Origin: Devosia sp. | Lineage (GTDB): Bacteria; Pseudomonadota; Alphaproteobacteria; Rhizobiales; Devosiaceae | Reading direction: 5' to 3' | Length of the DNA stretch: 9,124 bases | NCBI GenBank assembly: GCA_016793415.1 | Contig: JAEUMC010000494.1 | Coordinates: 1 to 9,124 of the forward strand | Shown: positions 1 through 7,430 of the stretch, piece by piece | How positions within the stretch are numbered: position 1 is the first letter of the stretch | Layout of the letters: the number at the start of each line of letters is the position of its first letter | The notes under the pieces: model-generated | The model's input: only the letters and a program-made list of their open reading frames with translations | Database searches by the model: none | Told to the model about the DNA's origin: nothing | Position numbers and translations under genes: made by a program

Positions 1-747
1 ACGCTGTTCCTCGACGAGATCGGCGACATGCCGATGGATGCCCAGACCCGCCTGCTGCGCGTGCTGCAGGAGGGCGAGTACACCATGGTCGGCGGGCGCA
101 CGCCGATCAAATCGAACGTCCGCATCGTCGCTGCGACCCATCGCGATCTGAGCCAGATGATCCGCCAGGGATTGTTCCGCGAGGACCTTTATTACCGGCT
201 GAATGTCGTGCCGATCCGCCTGCCGCCGCTGCGTGAGCGCGTCGATGACATCAACGACCTGGTGCAGCATTTCCTGCGCGCTGCACAGCGCGAGGGTGAG
301 CCGGTCAAGACCATCTCTGCCGACGCCATCCGGCTGATGCACAACTATTCCTGGCCCGGCAACATCCGCGAACTGGAGAACCTGGTTCGCCGGCTGTCGG
401 CCCTCTACGCCGACGAGAACATCTCGCTCGAGATCGTTCAGAGCGAACTCAACCTCGCCGATCGGCAGCCGGTGCAGACTGCGAGCGGGCCAGTGGATGT
501 GTCGACGGCGGTCGAGACCCACGTCGCCCAGGTGCTGCGCGAGTACGAACCGAACCTGCCGCCGGCCGGGCTTTACCAGCGCGTGCTCGATCGGGTGGAA
601 GCGCCGCTGATCGCCATGGCGCTCAATGCCTGCGGCGGCAACCAGATCCGGGCGGCCGATCTGCTCGGCCTCAACCGCAACACCTTGCGCAAGAAAATCC
701 GGGCCCACTCGATCGAGATCGTCAAGCAGTCCCGCCGCCAGGGGTGA
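1..747 (+). CDS. ntrC: Nitrogen regulation response regulator NtrC, 3' part (sigma-54 activator)
   Basis: This is the last 248 codons of a sigma-54-dependent transcription activator; the receiver domain, Walker A and GAFTGA loop lie before the window. The fragment opens on an intact Walker B (LFLDE, fragment residues 2-6). It then shows sensor I (VAATH, 43-47), the arginine-finger segment [10 protein letters not shown] (58-67), the PPLRER element (75-80) and sensor [10 protein letters not shown] (118-125). A Fis-type helix-turn-helix follows at about 212-236 ([18 protein letters not shown]). NtrC, phosphorylated by NtrB, is known to switch on nitrogen-assimilation promoters with sigma-54 RNA polymerase. 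The assignment as NtrC rather than another member of the family rests on ntrY and ntrX directly downstream, the standard alphaproteobacterial order, and on the NtrC-like C terminus. All ATPase residues visible here are canonical, unlike those of the NtrX in this window. Confidence 0.93.
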   Translation, partial: TLFLDEIGDMPMDAQTRLLRVLQEGEYTMVGGRTPIKSNVRIVAATHRDLSQMIRQGLFREDLYYRLNVVPIRLPPLRERVDDINDLVQHFLRAAQREGEPVKTISADAIRLMHNYSWPGNIRELENLVRRLSALYADENISLEIVQSELNLADRQPVQTASGPVDVSTAVETHVAQVLREYEPNLPPAGLYQRVLDRVEAPLIAMALNACGGNQIRAADLLGLNRNTLRKKIRAHSIEIVKQSRRQG

Positions 748-760
748 TCAGCCGGCTGAT
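747..760. repeat. 14-bp perfect palindrome at the ntrC stop codon
   Basis: ATCAGCCGGCTGAT is a perfect inverted repeat that starts on the last base of the ntrC stop codon. As RNA it could fold into a 5-bp stem with a CCGG loop, but no T-run follows, so it is not a standard intrinsic terminator. It could be a processing or stability hairpin, a protein-binding site, or chance. It does not match the NtrC binding consensus (TGCAC/GTGCA half-sites). Confidence 0.45.
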
Positions 761-893
761 ACATCACATTGCTGGGCGGCCCTGAGACGGCTGTTGCGAA
801 AATGCATCGACGGGACTAATCAAGCCGGTGAGTTGCTTTGGCGCCACTCCCTGGTGTCACATTTCGGCAACAATTGTCTTGAAGGGTGAATCG

Positions 894-916
894 GTGGGTT
901 AGGCCGCCCACGTTTT
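894..916 (+). terminator. Possible weak terminator/attenuator hairpin in the ntrY leader
   Basis: GTGGG (894-898) pairs with CCCAC (907-911) around an 8-base loop and is followed by G and four Ts (913-916), 21 bases before the ntrY start. The shape resembles a weak intrinsic terminator, but the stem is only 5 bp (plus a possible G-T pair) and the T-run is short. It could attenuate read-through from ntrBC into ntrY or lie in the leader of a separate ntrY transcript. The rest of the 748-937 spacer shows no open frame with coding character; a TTGCGA at 794 has only a poor -10 partner. Confidence 0.25.
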
Positions 917-937
917 CGTCCACAACCCGGCTTCTGG

Positions 938-3331
938 ATGCACGACGCAACGCTCGCCAGCGACGCACCACCTGAGTCGATTCCCGCTCCGTCCCCGGCA
1001 CGGACCCGTCCGCTGCTGTTCGGGGATACTGGTCGCAAGGCCATCCGCACCATCGGCCTGATCATCGTGCTGCTGTCGGTGTTCGTGTCGTCGGGGTCAT
1101 TCCTGATCATGACCGGCGCCACCGACATCGAGCCGACCCCCGAGGTCTGGACGATCATCTGGGTGATCAACGGCCTGCTGGTGGTTTCGGTGGTGGCGCT
1201 GGTGCTCACCGAGGCAACGCTGCTGGTCCAGGCCCGGGTGCAGGGCCAGGCAGGTGCGGGCCTGCAGGTCCGCATGGTGGCGATGTTTGCCACTGTCGCC
1301 GCCGTGCCCGCCTTGCTGGTGGCCGTGGTCGCGATGATCTCCCTGAACCAGGGGCTCGATCAATGGTTCTCCGAGCGCACCCGCACCATGGTGGAAAGCT
1401 CGCGCCTCGTCGCGCGGTCCTATCTGCTCGAGCATTCGCAGGTGCTGCGCGACGACATCATCTGGGTCGCCAACGAGCTCGAGCAGGCACGCGGGACGTT
1501 CGAAACCGACCGCACGAAGTTTCAGCGCATCCTGACCGCACTGGCGGTGACCCGCTCGCTGCCCTTCACCTCGCTGATCTCGGCTGATGGCGACACGTTG
1601 ATGAAGGCGCAGATCAATGCGCCGGGCACTGCGCCGCGCGTGCCCGCCGGCCTGACGCAGGGCGTGGTCGAGGGGACGCCCACGGAAATCGGCCCAGGGC
1701 GCACAAATCTCGTCGGCTCCGTGGTGAAACTGCGCGGCTACGACAACACTTACCTGTTCGTGGCGCGCCCGGTTGATCCGGAGGTGCTCGAGTTCACCCG
1801 GCTCACCGACGCCAACATCACCGAATACCGCAACTACGAGAGCAACCGGCTGGTTTTCCAGATCACCTTCACGCTCATGTACATCGGTATGGCGCTGGTG
1901 CTGCTGCTTGCCGCCGTGTGGATCGGTATTGCCCTCGCCAATCGCTTCGTCGATCCGATCCGAAACCTGATGATTGCCTCGAGCCGCGTCTCGGAAGGCG
2001 ATCTCGACGTGCGCGTGCCGGTACAGGAGGGCAGGGGCGACCTGCGCGATCTCTCCAACCGCTTCAACACCATGACGCAGCAGTTGAAGACGCAGCGCGT
2101 CGCACTGGTCGAGGCCAACGAGACCAACGAGAAGCGCCGCCAGTTCACCGAGGCCGTGGTGGAGGGCGTGTCTGCCGGCATCGTCGGGCTCGATCCGTTT
2201 GGCGCCATCACGCTGGTGAACCTGCGTGCGGCCGAAATGGTCGGTTCGGACGAAATCTCACTGGTGGGCAAGCGCATCGACGACGTGATCCCGGCGCTGG
2301 CGCCGGTGATCGAGCGCGCCAAGTCGGCGCGCCGCGGCACCATTCGCGACCAGATCGAGATCGGTTCGGGACCGGATTACCGCACCTACCAGGTGCAACT
2401 GACGCGCGAAGGCACGATGACCGAGAGCAAGGGCTTCGTGGTGACGCTCGACGACATCACCGACCTGCTCTCCGCCCAGCGCACCGGCGCGTGGGCCGAT
2501 GTCGCCCGCCGCATCGCGCACGAGATCAAGAACCCGCTGACGCCGATCCAGCTCAGCGCCGAGCGCCTGCGCCGCCGCTATGCCAGCAAGCTCTCGGACG
2601 ATTTCGACGTCTTCGACAAGTGCATCAACACCATCATCCGGCAGGTGGGCGATATCGGCCGCATGGTGGACGAGTTCTCCTCGTTCGCGCGCATGCCGGA
2701 AGCCAAGCTCGAGAAGGGCAACCTGACGGAATCGATCCGCCAGGCGGTGTTCCTCGAGAGCGTCCGGCTGCCGGAGGTCACCATCAACATGAAGCTGCCG
2801 GACCAGCCGATCACGGCCTGGTTCGACAATCGATTGATCAGCCAGGTATTGACCAACCTGATCAAGAATGCGGTCGAGGCGATCGAGGGCGCCGGGCTCG
2901 AAGGCATCAAGAATCCGGTGATCACGGTCGAGGCCGGCCCTGAAGGGGACATGGTTCGGCTCTCTATCTCCGACAACGGCAAGGGTTGGCCCAAGGAGAA
3001 TCGGCACCGCCTGCTCGAGCCCTATGTCACGACGCGCGAGAAGGGGACGGGGCTCGGTCTCGCGATTGTTGCAAAGATCATTGAACAGCACGGCGGCAAG
3101 GTCGACCTGATCGACGCCGAGCCAGACGAGAACGGGCGCGTTGGCGCCTGCTTTACCTTCACCCTGCCGTCACGGCGGCCGGGTGAAACAGACGAGGGGG
3201 AGCCAGCAGCTTCCCCAGAGGTGGCGGAGCAGCAGGCCGCGACCCAGACCACGAATGACGCAGCGGGTGGGGCAGACCCTGACAGCGGACAGCAAGAGGA
3301 GCCGCAATTGCAAGCGGTTGATAATACCTGA
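938..3331 (+). CDS. ntrY: Membrane sensor histidine kinase NtrY
   Basis: This is a 797-residue inner-membrane sensor kinase, the partner of NtrX. Four hydrophobic segments are visible at about 36-59, 71-94, 112-136 and 307-333. The stretch 137-306 between the last two is probably the extracytoplasmic sensor region. HAMP follows at about 334-387 and PAS at about 404-510. The kinase has an H-box with the phospho-accepting His528 (RRIAHEIKNPLTP), N-box Asn644 (LIKNAVEAIEG), G1 DNGKG (679-683) and G2 GTGLGL (703-708). All core residues are present, so it should be active. Residues about 745-797 form an acidic, Glu/Gln/Ala-rich tail that looks disordered. The frame is closed upstream by a stop at 887 with no ATG, GTG or TTG before 938, and TM1 starts soon after, so ATG 938 is well constrained even though it lacks a clear ribosome-binding site. 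In related bacteria NtrY/NtrX is tied to nitrogen, redox or envelope control; the signal here cannot be read from sequence. Confidence 0.93.
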   Translation: MHDATLASDAPPESIPAPSPARTRPLLFGDTGRKAIRTIGLIIVLLSVFVSSGSFLIMTGATDIEPTPEVWTIIWVINGLLVVSVVALVLTEATLLVQARVQGQAGAGLQVRMVAMFATVAAVPALLVAVVAMISLNQGLDQWFSERTRTMVESSRLVARSYLLEHSQVLRDDIIWVANELEQARGTFETDRTKFQRILTALAVTRSLPFTSLISADGDTLMKAQINAPGTAPRVPAGLTQGVVEGTPTEIGPGRTNLVGSVVKLRGYDNTYLFVARPVDPEVLEFTRLTDANITEYRNYESNRLVFQITFTLMYIGMALVLLLAAVWIGIALANRFVDPIRNLMIASSRVSEGDLDVRVPVQEGRGDLRDLSNRFNTMTQQLKTQRVALVEANETNEKRRQFTEAVVEGVSAGIVGLDPFGAITLVNLRAAEMVGSDEISLVGKRIDDVIPALAPVIERAKSARRGTIRDQIEIGSGPDYRTYQVQLTREGTMTESKGFVVTLDDITDLLSAQRTGAWADVARRIAHEIKNPLTPIQLSAERLRRRYASKLSDDFDVFDKCINTIIRQVGDIGRMVDEFSSFARMPEAKLEKGNLTESIRQAVFLESVRLPEVTINMKLPDQPITAWFDNRLISQVLTNLIKNAVEAIEGAGLEGIKNPVITVEAGPEGDMVRLSISDNGKGWPKENRHRLLEPYVTTREKGTGLGLAIVAKIIEQHGGKVDLIDAEPDENGRVGACFTFTLPSRRPGETDEGEPAASPEVAEQQAATQTTNDAAGGADPDSGQQEEPQLQAVDNT

Positions 3332-4710
3332 TGGCCCTCGACATTCTCATTATCGATGACGAGGACGACATCCGCGACCTGATCGCGGGCATTCTCGAGG
3401 ACGAGGGCTATCAGACCCGGCAGGCGCACGACGCCGATTCCGGGCTGAACGAGATCGCCCGGCGCCGCCCGAGCCTGGTGTTCCTGGATATCTGGATGCA
3501 GGGCAGCCGGCTCGACGGCTTGCAGCTCCTGGATGAATTCCAGAGCCAGCACCCGGACATGCCTGTGGTGATGATCTCGGGCCACGGCAATGTCGAGACC
3601 GCGGTCAGCGCCATCCGGCGCGGCGCCTACGACTATATCGAGAAGCCGTTCAAGGTGGATCGGCTGCTGCTGATCACCCAGCGCGCCATGGAAGCCGCCC
3701 GTTTGAAGAACGAGGTGGCGGACCTGCGTGAGCGCTCCAACAAGACCGTGGAGCTGGTGGGTAACTCGCAGGCCATGCAGGCGGTCAAGGGCGTCATCGA
3801 GAAATCGGCGCCGACCAACTCGCGCATCTTCATCTCCGGCTCCTCCGGCACCGGCAAGGGCCTTTCCGCTCGTCTGATCCATCAGCGCAGCGCCCGGGCC
3901 GAAGCGCCGTTCGTCGAGATCAACTGCTCGCTCTATTCGCCCGAGGAAGTGGCGGTTGTGCTGTTCGGCCGCGAAACCCGCGAGAAGACCGGAACGCTCA
4001 GGACCGAGGTTGGCGCGCTGGAAAAGGCCCATGGCGGCACGCTCTACCTCTCCGAGGTTGCGGCCCTGCCGCCGGCCGCGCAGCAGGCGCTGCTCCGCAC
4101 CCTGGTCGAGAGCAAGTTCAACCGAGTCGGCGGCGCTGTCGCGGTGCCGATCGATGTGCGCATCATCTCCTCGAGCTCGCAGAACGTCGCCGGGCTGATC
4201 GAGGAGGGGCAGTTCCGCTCCGACCTGTTCCACCGGCTGTCGATCGTGCCGTTGCACCTGACACCCCTGAAGGAGCGTCGCGAGGATATCCCGCCGCTGG
4301 TCGCGGTGTTCATCGAGCAGGTCTGCCGGCTGCACAACCTCAAGAGCCTGTCGATCGGCGATGACGCGGTGGCCGTGTTGCAGGGCCAGGATTGGCCGGG
4401 CAACGCCCGCCAGCTGCGCAATTCGATCGAGCGGCTGCTGATCCTCGTCAAGGATCAGACCCCGGCCGACGGCGTGATCACTGCGGCTATGCTGCCTCCC
4501 GATATCGGCGAAGTGCTGCCCACCGTGGGCGACAGCGATTCCTCGGCTCACCTGATGAGCCTGCCGCTGCGCGATGCCCGCGAGGTGTTCGAGCGGCAGT
4601 ACCTGATGGCGCAGATCGAGCGGTTCGGCGGTAACATCTCCAAGACGGCGGAGTTCGTCGGCATGGAGCGCAGCGCTTTGCACCGCAAAATCAAGTCACT
4701 AGGGCTGTAG
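3331..4710 (+). CDS. ntrX: Response regulator NtrX with degenerate sigma-54 AAA+ domain
   Basis: This 459-residue response regulator is the expected target of NtrY. The receiver domain (about 3-120) has the acidic pocket at D9/D10, phospho-acceptor Asp53 (FLDIW), Ser83 and Lys105 (EKPF). The AAA+ domain (about 140-375) keeps Walker A GSSGTGKG (170-177), arginine-finger-type Arg296 and Arg302 and sensor II Arg360. It has no GAFTGA loop: the stretch after LFGRE (211-215) reads TREKTGTLRTEVGAL. Walker B is LYLSEV, with Ser241 where Asp is usual, and sensor I reads ISSSSQN without the usual Asn/His. The Fis-type helix-turn-helix is at about 435-456. From the family, lack of GAFTGA argues against classical sigma-54 activation, so NtrX probably binds DNA as a phosphorylation-controlled repressor or sigma-70-type regulator. 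Its ATG shares one base with the ntrY stop (TGATG) and has no good ribosome-binding site of its own, which implies translational coupling. Confidence 0.93.
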   Translation: MALDILIIDDEDDIRDLIAGILEDEGYQTRQAHDADSGLNEIARRRPSLVFLDIWMQGSRLDGLQLLDEFQSQHPDMPVVMISGHGNVETAVSAIRRGAYDYIEKPFKVDRLLLITQRAMEAARLKNEVADLRERSNKTVELVGNSQAMQAVKGVIEKSAPTNSRIFISGSSGTGKGLSARLIHQRSARAEAPFVEINCSLYSPEEVAVVLFGRETREKTGTLRTEVGALEKAHGGTLYLSEVAALPPAAQQALLRTLVESKFNRVGGAVAVPIDVRIISSSSQNVAGLIEEGQFRSDLFHRLSIVPLHLTPLKERREDIPPLVAVFIEQVCRLHNLKSLSIGDDAVAVLQGQDWPGNARQLRNSIERLLILVKDQTPADGVITAAMLPPDIGEVLPTVGDSDSSAHLMSLPLRDAREVFERQYLMAQIERFGGNISKTAEFVGMERSALHRKIKSLGL

Positions 4711-4758
4711 CTGCCATGCGCGTGTACGGGTAGGCACTAAGATTCTTCTGTGCCATAC

Positions 4759-4787
4759 TTCAAAGGCGATGGGAGAGTGACCATAAA
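4759..4787 (+). promoter_or_regulatory. Candidate sigma-70-type promoter for hfq-hflX
   Basis: TTCAAA (4759-4764) and CATAAA (4782-4787) are separated by 17 bases and match the -35 and -10 consensus at four of six positions each. They sit in the least GC-rich part of the 170-base ntrX-hfq spacer. A start just after 4790 would give hfq a leader of about 85-90 bases, room for the autoregulation by Hfq known in other bacteria. The call rests on pattern and position only. Confidence 0.3.
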
Positions 4788-4864
4788 AGGGGGCAGGGGC
4801 GGTGGCGGCCGTTGTTCCCATCAACAGGGTGTGGCCTTCGGCTGGCGCCTGCATGACATCCCGC

Positions 4865-4873
4865 GAGAAGAGG
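4865..4873 (+). promoter_or_regulatory. Ribosome binding site of hfq
   Basis: The purine-rich GAGAAGAGG ends 7 bases before the hfq ATG, a normal spacing. A second AAGGA touches the ATG directly and is too close to serve as the main site. This supports ATG 4881 as the start. Confidence 0.6.
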
Positions 4874-4880
4874 CCAAGGA

Positions 4881-5129
4881 ATGCCCAGCGAAAAGACCCA
4901 GAACCTCCAGGACGCGTTCCTCAATCATGTCCGCAAGCAGAAGGTGCCCGTCACGATCTTTCTCGTGAACGGCGTCAAGCTGCAGGGCGTGATCACCTGG
5001 TTCGACAATTTCTGCCTGCTCTTGAGACGCGATGCGCAATCGCAGCTCGTCTACAAGCATGCCATCTCGACCATCATGCCGGGCGCTCCGATCCAGCTGT
5101 TCGATCCTGAGCACACCGGCGAGGACTGA
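4881..5129 (+). CDS. hfq: RNA chaperone Hfq
   Basis: This 82-residue Sm-like protein is expected to form the hexameric ring that pairs small RNAs with mRNAs. The Sm1 region covers the strand with [13 protein letters not shown] (24-36) and the [12 protein letters not shown] segment (39-50). The Sm2 region has the conserved VYKHAIST (57-64) with the uridine-binding Lys59-His60. Gln10 and Asp11 match proximal-face residues Gln8 and Asp9 of E. coli Hfq; Phe27 stands where E. coli has Tyr25 and Asn43 where it has Gln41, a pattern usual in Alphaproteobacteria. The C-terminal tail is short, as in that class, instead of the long disordered tail of enteric Hfq. The gene lies after ntrX and 8 bases before hflX. 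In some rhizobia, as I recall, trkA and other genes sit between ntrX and hfq; here they are absent. Confidence 0.97.
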   Translation: MPSEKTQNLQDAFLNHVRKQKVPVTIFLVNGVKLQGVITWFDNFCLLLRRDAQSQLVYKHAISTIMPGAPIQLFDPEHTGED

Positions 5130-5137
5130 GACCGACT

Positions 5138-6520
5138 TTGAGTGACGAGTTCGACGACGAGGCCGCCCGCAAGGGTGGCCCTCAGGCATTCATAGACCAG
5201 CGTGCTGCTCCGACCCGCGTCGGCCTCGTCATCCCCGATGTCCGCGGCCGCGCCACGACCCATAGCATCGAGGCCCGCAAGGCCGAGTTCGAGGGGCTGG
5301 CCAGCGCGATCCGCGTCGAGATCGTGTTCTCCGAGATCGCCAAGGTGCGCGAGATCAAGCCGGCGACCTTCATCGGGGGCGGGCACGTGGAAGAGATTGC
5401 CAGGCGGGTGAAGGAGGAGGAGATCGAGCTGCTGCTCGTCGACACCGCCTTGCACCCGATCCAGCAGCGCAACCTCGAGAAGGAGACCGGCACCAAGGTG
5501 CTTGACCGCACCGGGCTGATCCTCGAGATCTTCGGCGAGCGCGCCGCTACCCGCGAGGGTGTGCTGCAGGTCGAGCTGGCGCATCTCAACTATCAGAAGA
5601 GCCGGCTGGTCCGCAGCTGGACCCACCTTGAGCGGCAGCGCGGCTCGGGCGGCTTCGGTTTCATGGGCGGCCCAGGTGAAACCCAGCTGGAAAGCGACCG
5701 CCGGCAGCTGCAGGACCGCATCAAGATGCTCGAGGAGCGCATCGAGAAGGTGCGCCAGACCCGCGGTCAGCAGAAGGGCCGGCGCGACGCGGTGCCGTTC
5801 CAGGTGGTGGCGCTGGTCGGTTACACCAACGCCGGTAAGTCGAGCATATTCAACGCGTTGACCGGGGCAGGGGTGTTTGCCAAGGATCTGCTGTTCGCGA
5901 CCCTCGATACCACGGTGCGCAAGATCGCCCTGCCGCATGGCCGCGAGGTGATGCTGTCCGACACCGTGGGCTTCGTCTCCGACCTGCCGACCGACCTGAT
6001 CGCCGCCTTCCGCGCCACGCTGGAAGAGGTGCTGGAAGCGCACGTGATCCTGCATGTCCGCGATGTTGCCAACCCCGATCACGCCGCGCAGGCACAGGAC
6101 GTGCTGAAGGTGCTCGAAGAACTCGGCATGTCGGCCGAGACCACGCCGATCATCGAGGTGTGGAACAAGGTTGACCTCCTGGAGCGCGATGCCGACGGCT
6201 CCTATCCGGCGCTGGCGACGCTCTCGCCACTCGGCAAGGTGGCGGCATCCGTGCCGGTATCGGCGCAGACCGGCGAGGGGCTGGATAAGCTGCTCGACAC
6301 CATCGAGAAGGTGCTGGCCGGGCAGGGGCGGACCTACCGCGTGCTGGTGCCCCACACCGCCGGTGCCGATGTCGGCTGGCTTTACGGCCATGCCGAGATC
6401 ATCGCCAAGGATGAGCCGGACGAGAACGGGCAGGTCTATGAAGTGCGGGTCGAGGCCCGCCACAAGAATGCCTTCACCGAACGTTTCGCCGGCCGCATCG
6501 AAGGCTCAGACGCCGCCTGA
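5138..6520 (+). CDS. hflX: Ribosome-associated GTPase HflX
   Basis: This 460-residue HflX-family GTPase binds the 50S subunit and, in bacteria where it has been tested, splits stalled ribosomes under stress. The N-terminal HflX domain spans about 26-165. The glycine-rich linker GSGGFGFMGGPGETQLE (169-185) and a coiled region (about 186-213) lead to the G domain. Its motifs are G1 GYTNAGKS (228-235), G2 FATLDTT (253-259), G3 DTVG (275-278), G4 NKVD (343-346) and G5 SAQTG (375-379), all canonical. A C-terminal domain follows from about 398 (YRVLVPHTAGADVGWLYGHA). The start is TTG 5138: the frame is closed by a stop at 5108, no ATG or GTG lies between, and the next GTG would remove about 60 conserved residues. 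The 8-base gap after hfq and the weak ribosome-binding site suggest co-transcription and coupled translation. Confidence 0.95.
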   Translation: MSDEFDDEAARKGGPQAFIDQRAAPTRVGLVIPDVRGRATTHSIEARKAEFEGLASAIRVEIVFSEIAKVREIKPATFIGGGHVEEIARRVKEEEIELLLVDTALHPIQQRNLEKETGTKVLDRTGLILEIFGERAATREGVLQVELAHLNYQKSRLVRSWTHLERQRGSGGFGFMGGPGETQLESDRRQLQDRIKMLEERIEKVRQTRGQQKGRRDAVPFQVVALVGYTNAGKSSIFNALTGAGVFAKDLLFATLDTTVRKIALPHGREVMLSDTVGFVSDLPTDLIAAFRATLEEVLEAHVILHVRDVANPDHAAQAQDVLKVLEELGMSAETTPIIEVWNKVDLLERDADGSYPALATLSPLGKVAASVPVSAQTGEGLDKLLDTIEKVLAGQGRTYRVLVPHTAGADVGWLYGHAEIIAKDEPDENGQVYEVRVEARHKNAFTERFAGRIEGSDAA

Positions 6521-6521
6521 G

Positions 6522-6608
6522 GAAGGTTCCGGCCTTCTGTGCAGTGGTTCAGCGGTCAAGGTAGCTGCCGCGTCGCTCATGCTGAAATGGGCCGCTAGGC
6601 ATTGCCTA
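6522..6608. terminator. Convergent spacer between hflX and mazG with weak hairpins
   Basis: The 95 bases between the two converging stop codons should hold termination signals for both strands. I see GAAGG/CCTTC around a 6-base loop (6522-6537) and TAGGC/GCCTA around ATT (6596-6608). Neither has a clear T-run on either strand, so intrinsic termination is doubtful and Rho-dependent termination is equally possible. No gene is seen in this spacer. Confidence 0.25.
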
Positions 6609-6615
6609 CCAGCCC

Positions 6616-7422
6616 TTACCCGCGCTCCTTGGCCCGGATCTCGTTCCAATAGCCGTCCAGCCGGTCGAGGCCGGCTTCTGCCAGCGGCACGGCGTCTTCG
6701 CCAGCGCGCGTCTCGACATAGCGGAAGCGGCGGTCGAACTTGACGTTGGCGTCGCGCAGTGCGGATTCGCCCTCGACGCCGAGCTTGCGAGCGAGGTTGG
6801 CGGCGGCGAACAGCAGGTCGCCCAGTTCCTCATGGATCTCGGCGGTGTTGCCGGCTTCGGCGGCAGCGGCCACCTCGTCGAGTTCCTCGCGCACCTTGGC
6901 CAGCGTCTGGCGCCAGTCGGGCCAATCGAACTGCACCGAAGCGGCGCGGCGGCTGAGCTTTTCTGCACGGGCCAGGGCGGGCAGGGCGTGCGGCACGTCG
7001 TCGAGGATGGACGATGCCACCTGCTTGCGCTCGGCCTTCCTGGCGCGCTCGTCGGCTTTGACCTCGTCCCACTTGGCCTTGGCGCCGCCGGCATTGCGTG
7101 CCGCTTCCTCGCCGAACACATGAGGATGCCGGCGTATCAGCTTCTCAGTGATAGCGAAAACCACGTCACCGATATCGAACAGGCCTTGCTCGGAGGCCAT
7201 CTGGGCGTGGTAGACCGGCTGCAGCAGCAGGTCTCCAAGCTCTTCGCGGAGATCGGCATAGTCCTCGCGCTCGATGGCGTCGGCGACCTCGTAGGCTTCC
7301 TCGATGGTGTAGTGCCGGATGCTGGCAAAATCCTGCTCCAGATCCCACGGACAACCGCCATCCGGGTTGCGGAGGGCGGCCATGATCTCGATCAGGCGGG
7401 AAATGTCGCGGGAGGGTTGCAT
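6616..7422 (-). CDS. mazG: Nucleoside triphosphate pyrophosphohydrolase MazG
   Basis: This 268-residue all-alpha NTP pyrophosphohydrolase cleaves NTPs to NMPs and pyrophosphate, a housecleaning role that removes aberrant nucleotides. It carries two tandem MazG domains, as in full-length MazG of E. coli. The first has CPWD (24-27), EEAYE (41-45) and ELGD (61-64). The second has EELDE (179-183) and ELGD (199-202). The acidic metal ligands of the EExxE...ExxD motif are present in both copies. The open frame runs on upstream to 7791, but that part is an arginine-rich shadow of the neighbouring hydratase gene, and homology begins at the ATG ending at 7422 (MQPSRDISRL). That ATG lies 8 bases after the hydratase stop, so the two are almost certainly co-transcribed. 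The ribosome-binding site is weak, suggesting that translation depends partly on the upstream gene. Confidence 0.95.
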   Translation of the reverse strand: MQPSRDISRLIEIMAALRNPDGGCPWDLEQDFASIRHYTIEEAYEVADAIEREDYADLREELGDLLLQPVYHAQMASEQGLFDIGDVVFAITEKLIRRHPHVFGEEAARNAGGAKAKWDEVKADERARKAERKQVASSILDDVPHALPALARAEKLSRRAASVQFDWPDWRQTLAKVREELDEVAAAAEAGNTAEIHEELGDLLFAAANLARKLGVEGESALRDANVKFDRRFRYVETRAGEDAVPLAEAGLDRLDGYWNEIRAKERG

Positions 7423-7430
7423 GGCGGGTC

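Noticed and set aside
1918..2943. 341-codon open frame on the plus strand inside ntrY in another frame
   Set aside because: The product is Arg/Gly/Ala-rich without domains and lies wholly within the HAMP-PAS-kinase coding part of ntrY.
3022..4683. 553-codon open frame on the minus strand opposite ntrX and the end of ntrY
   Set aside because: It is a shadow frame created by high GC at third codon positions of ntrY/ntrX. The product has no recognisable motif, and the plus-strand genes show clear conserved domains throughout.
4832..4847. GG-N10-GC pattern before hfq resembling a sigma-54 promoter
   Set aside because: Only the invariant dinucleotides fit (TGGC...GGCG); the rest of the -24/-12 consensus is not met, and such spacing is common by chance in GC-rich DNA.
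4750..4968. 72-codon open frame across the ntrX-hfq spacer
   Set aside because: It has a non-ATG start without a ribosome-binding site, a Gly/Arg/Ser-rich product, and runs far into hfq in another frame. It also overlaps the candidate hfq promoter.
5051..6463. 470-codon open frame on the minus strand opposite hflX and the end of hfq
   Set aside because: It is also a shadow: it covers fully conserved HflX G motifs on the other strand, and its own product is a His/Leu/Gly-rich sequence typical of antisense GC-rich translation.
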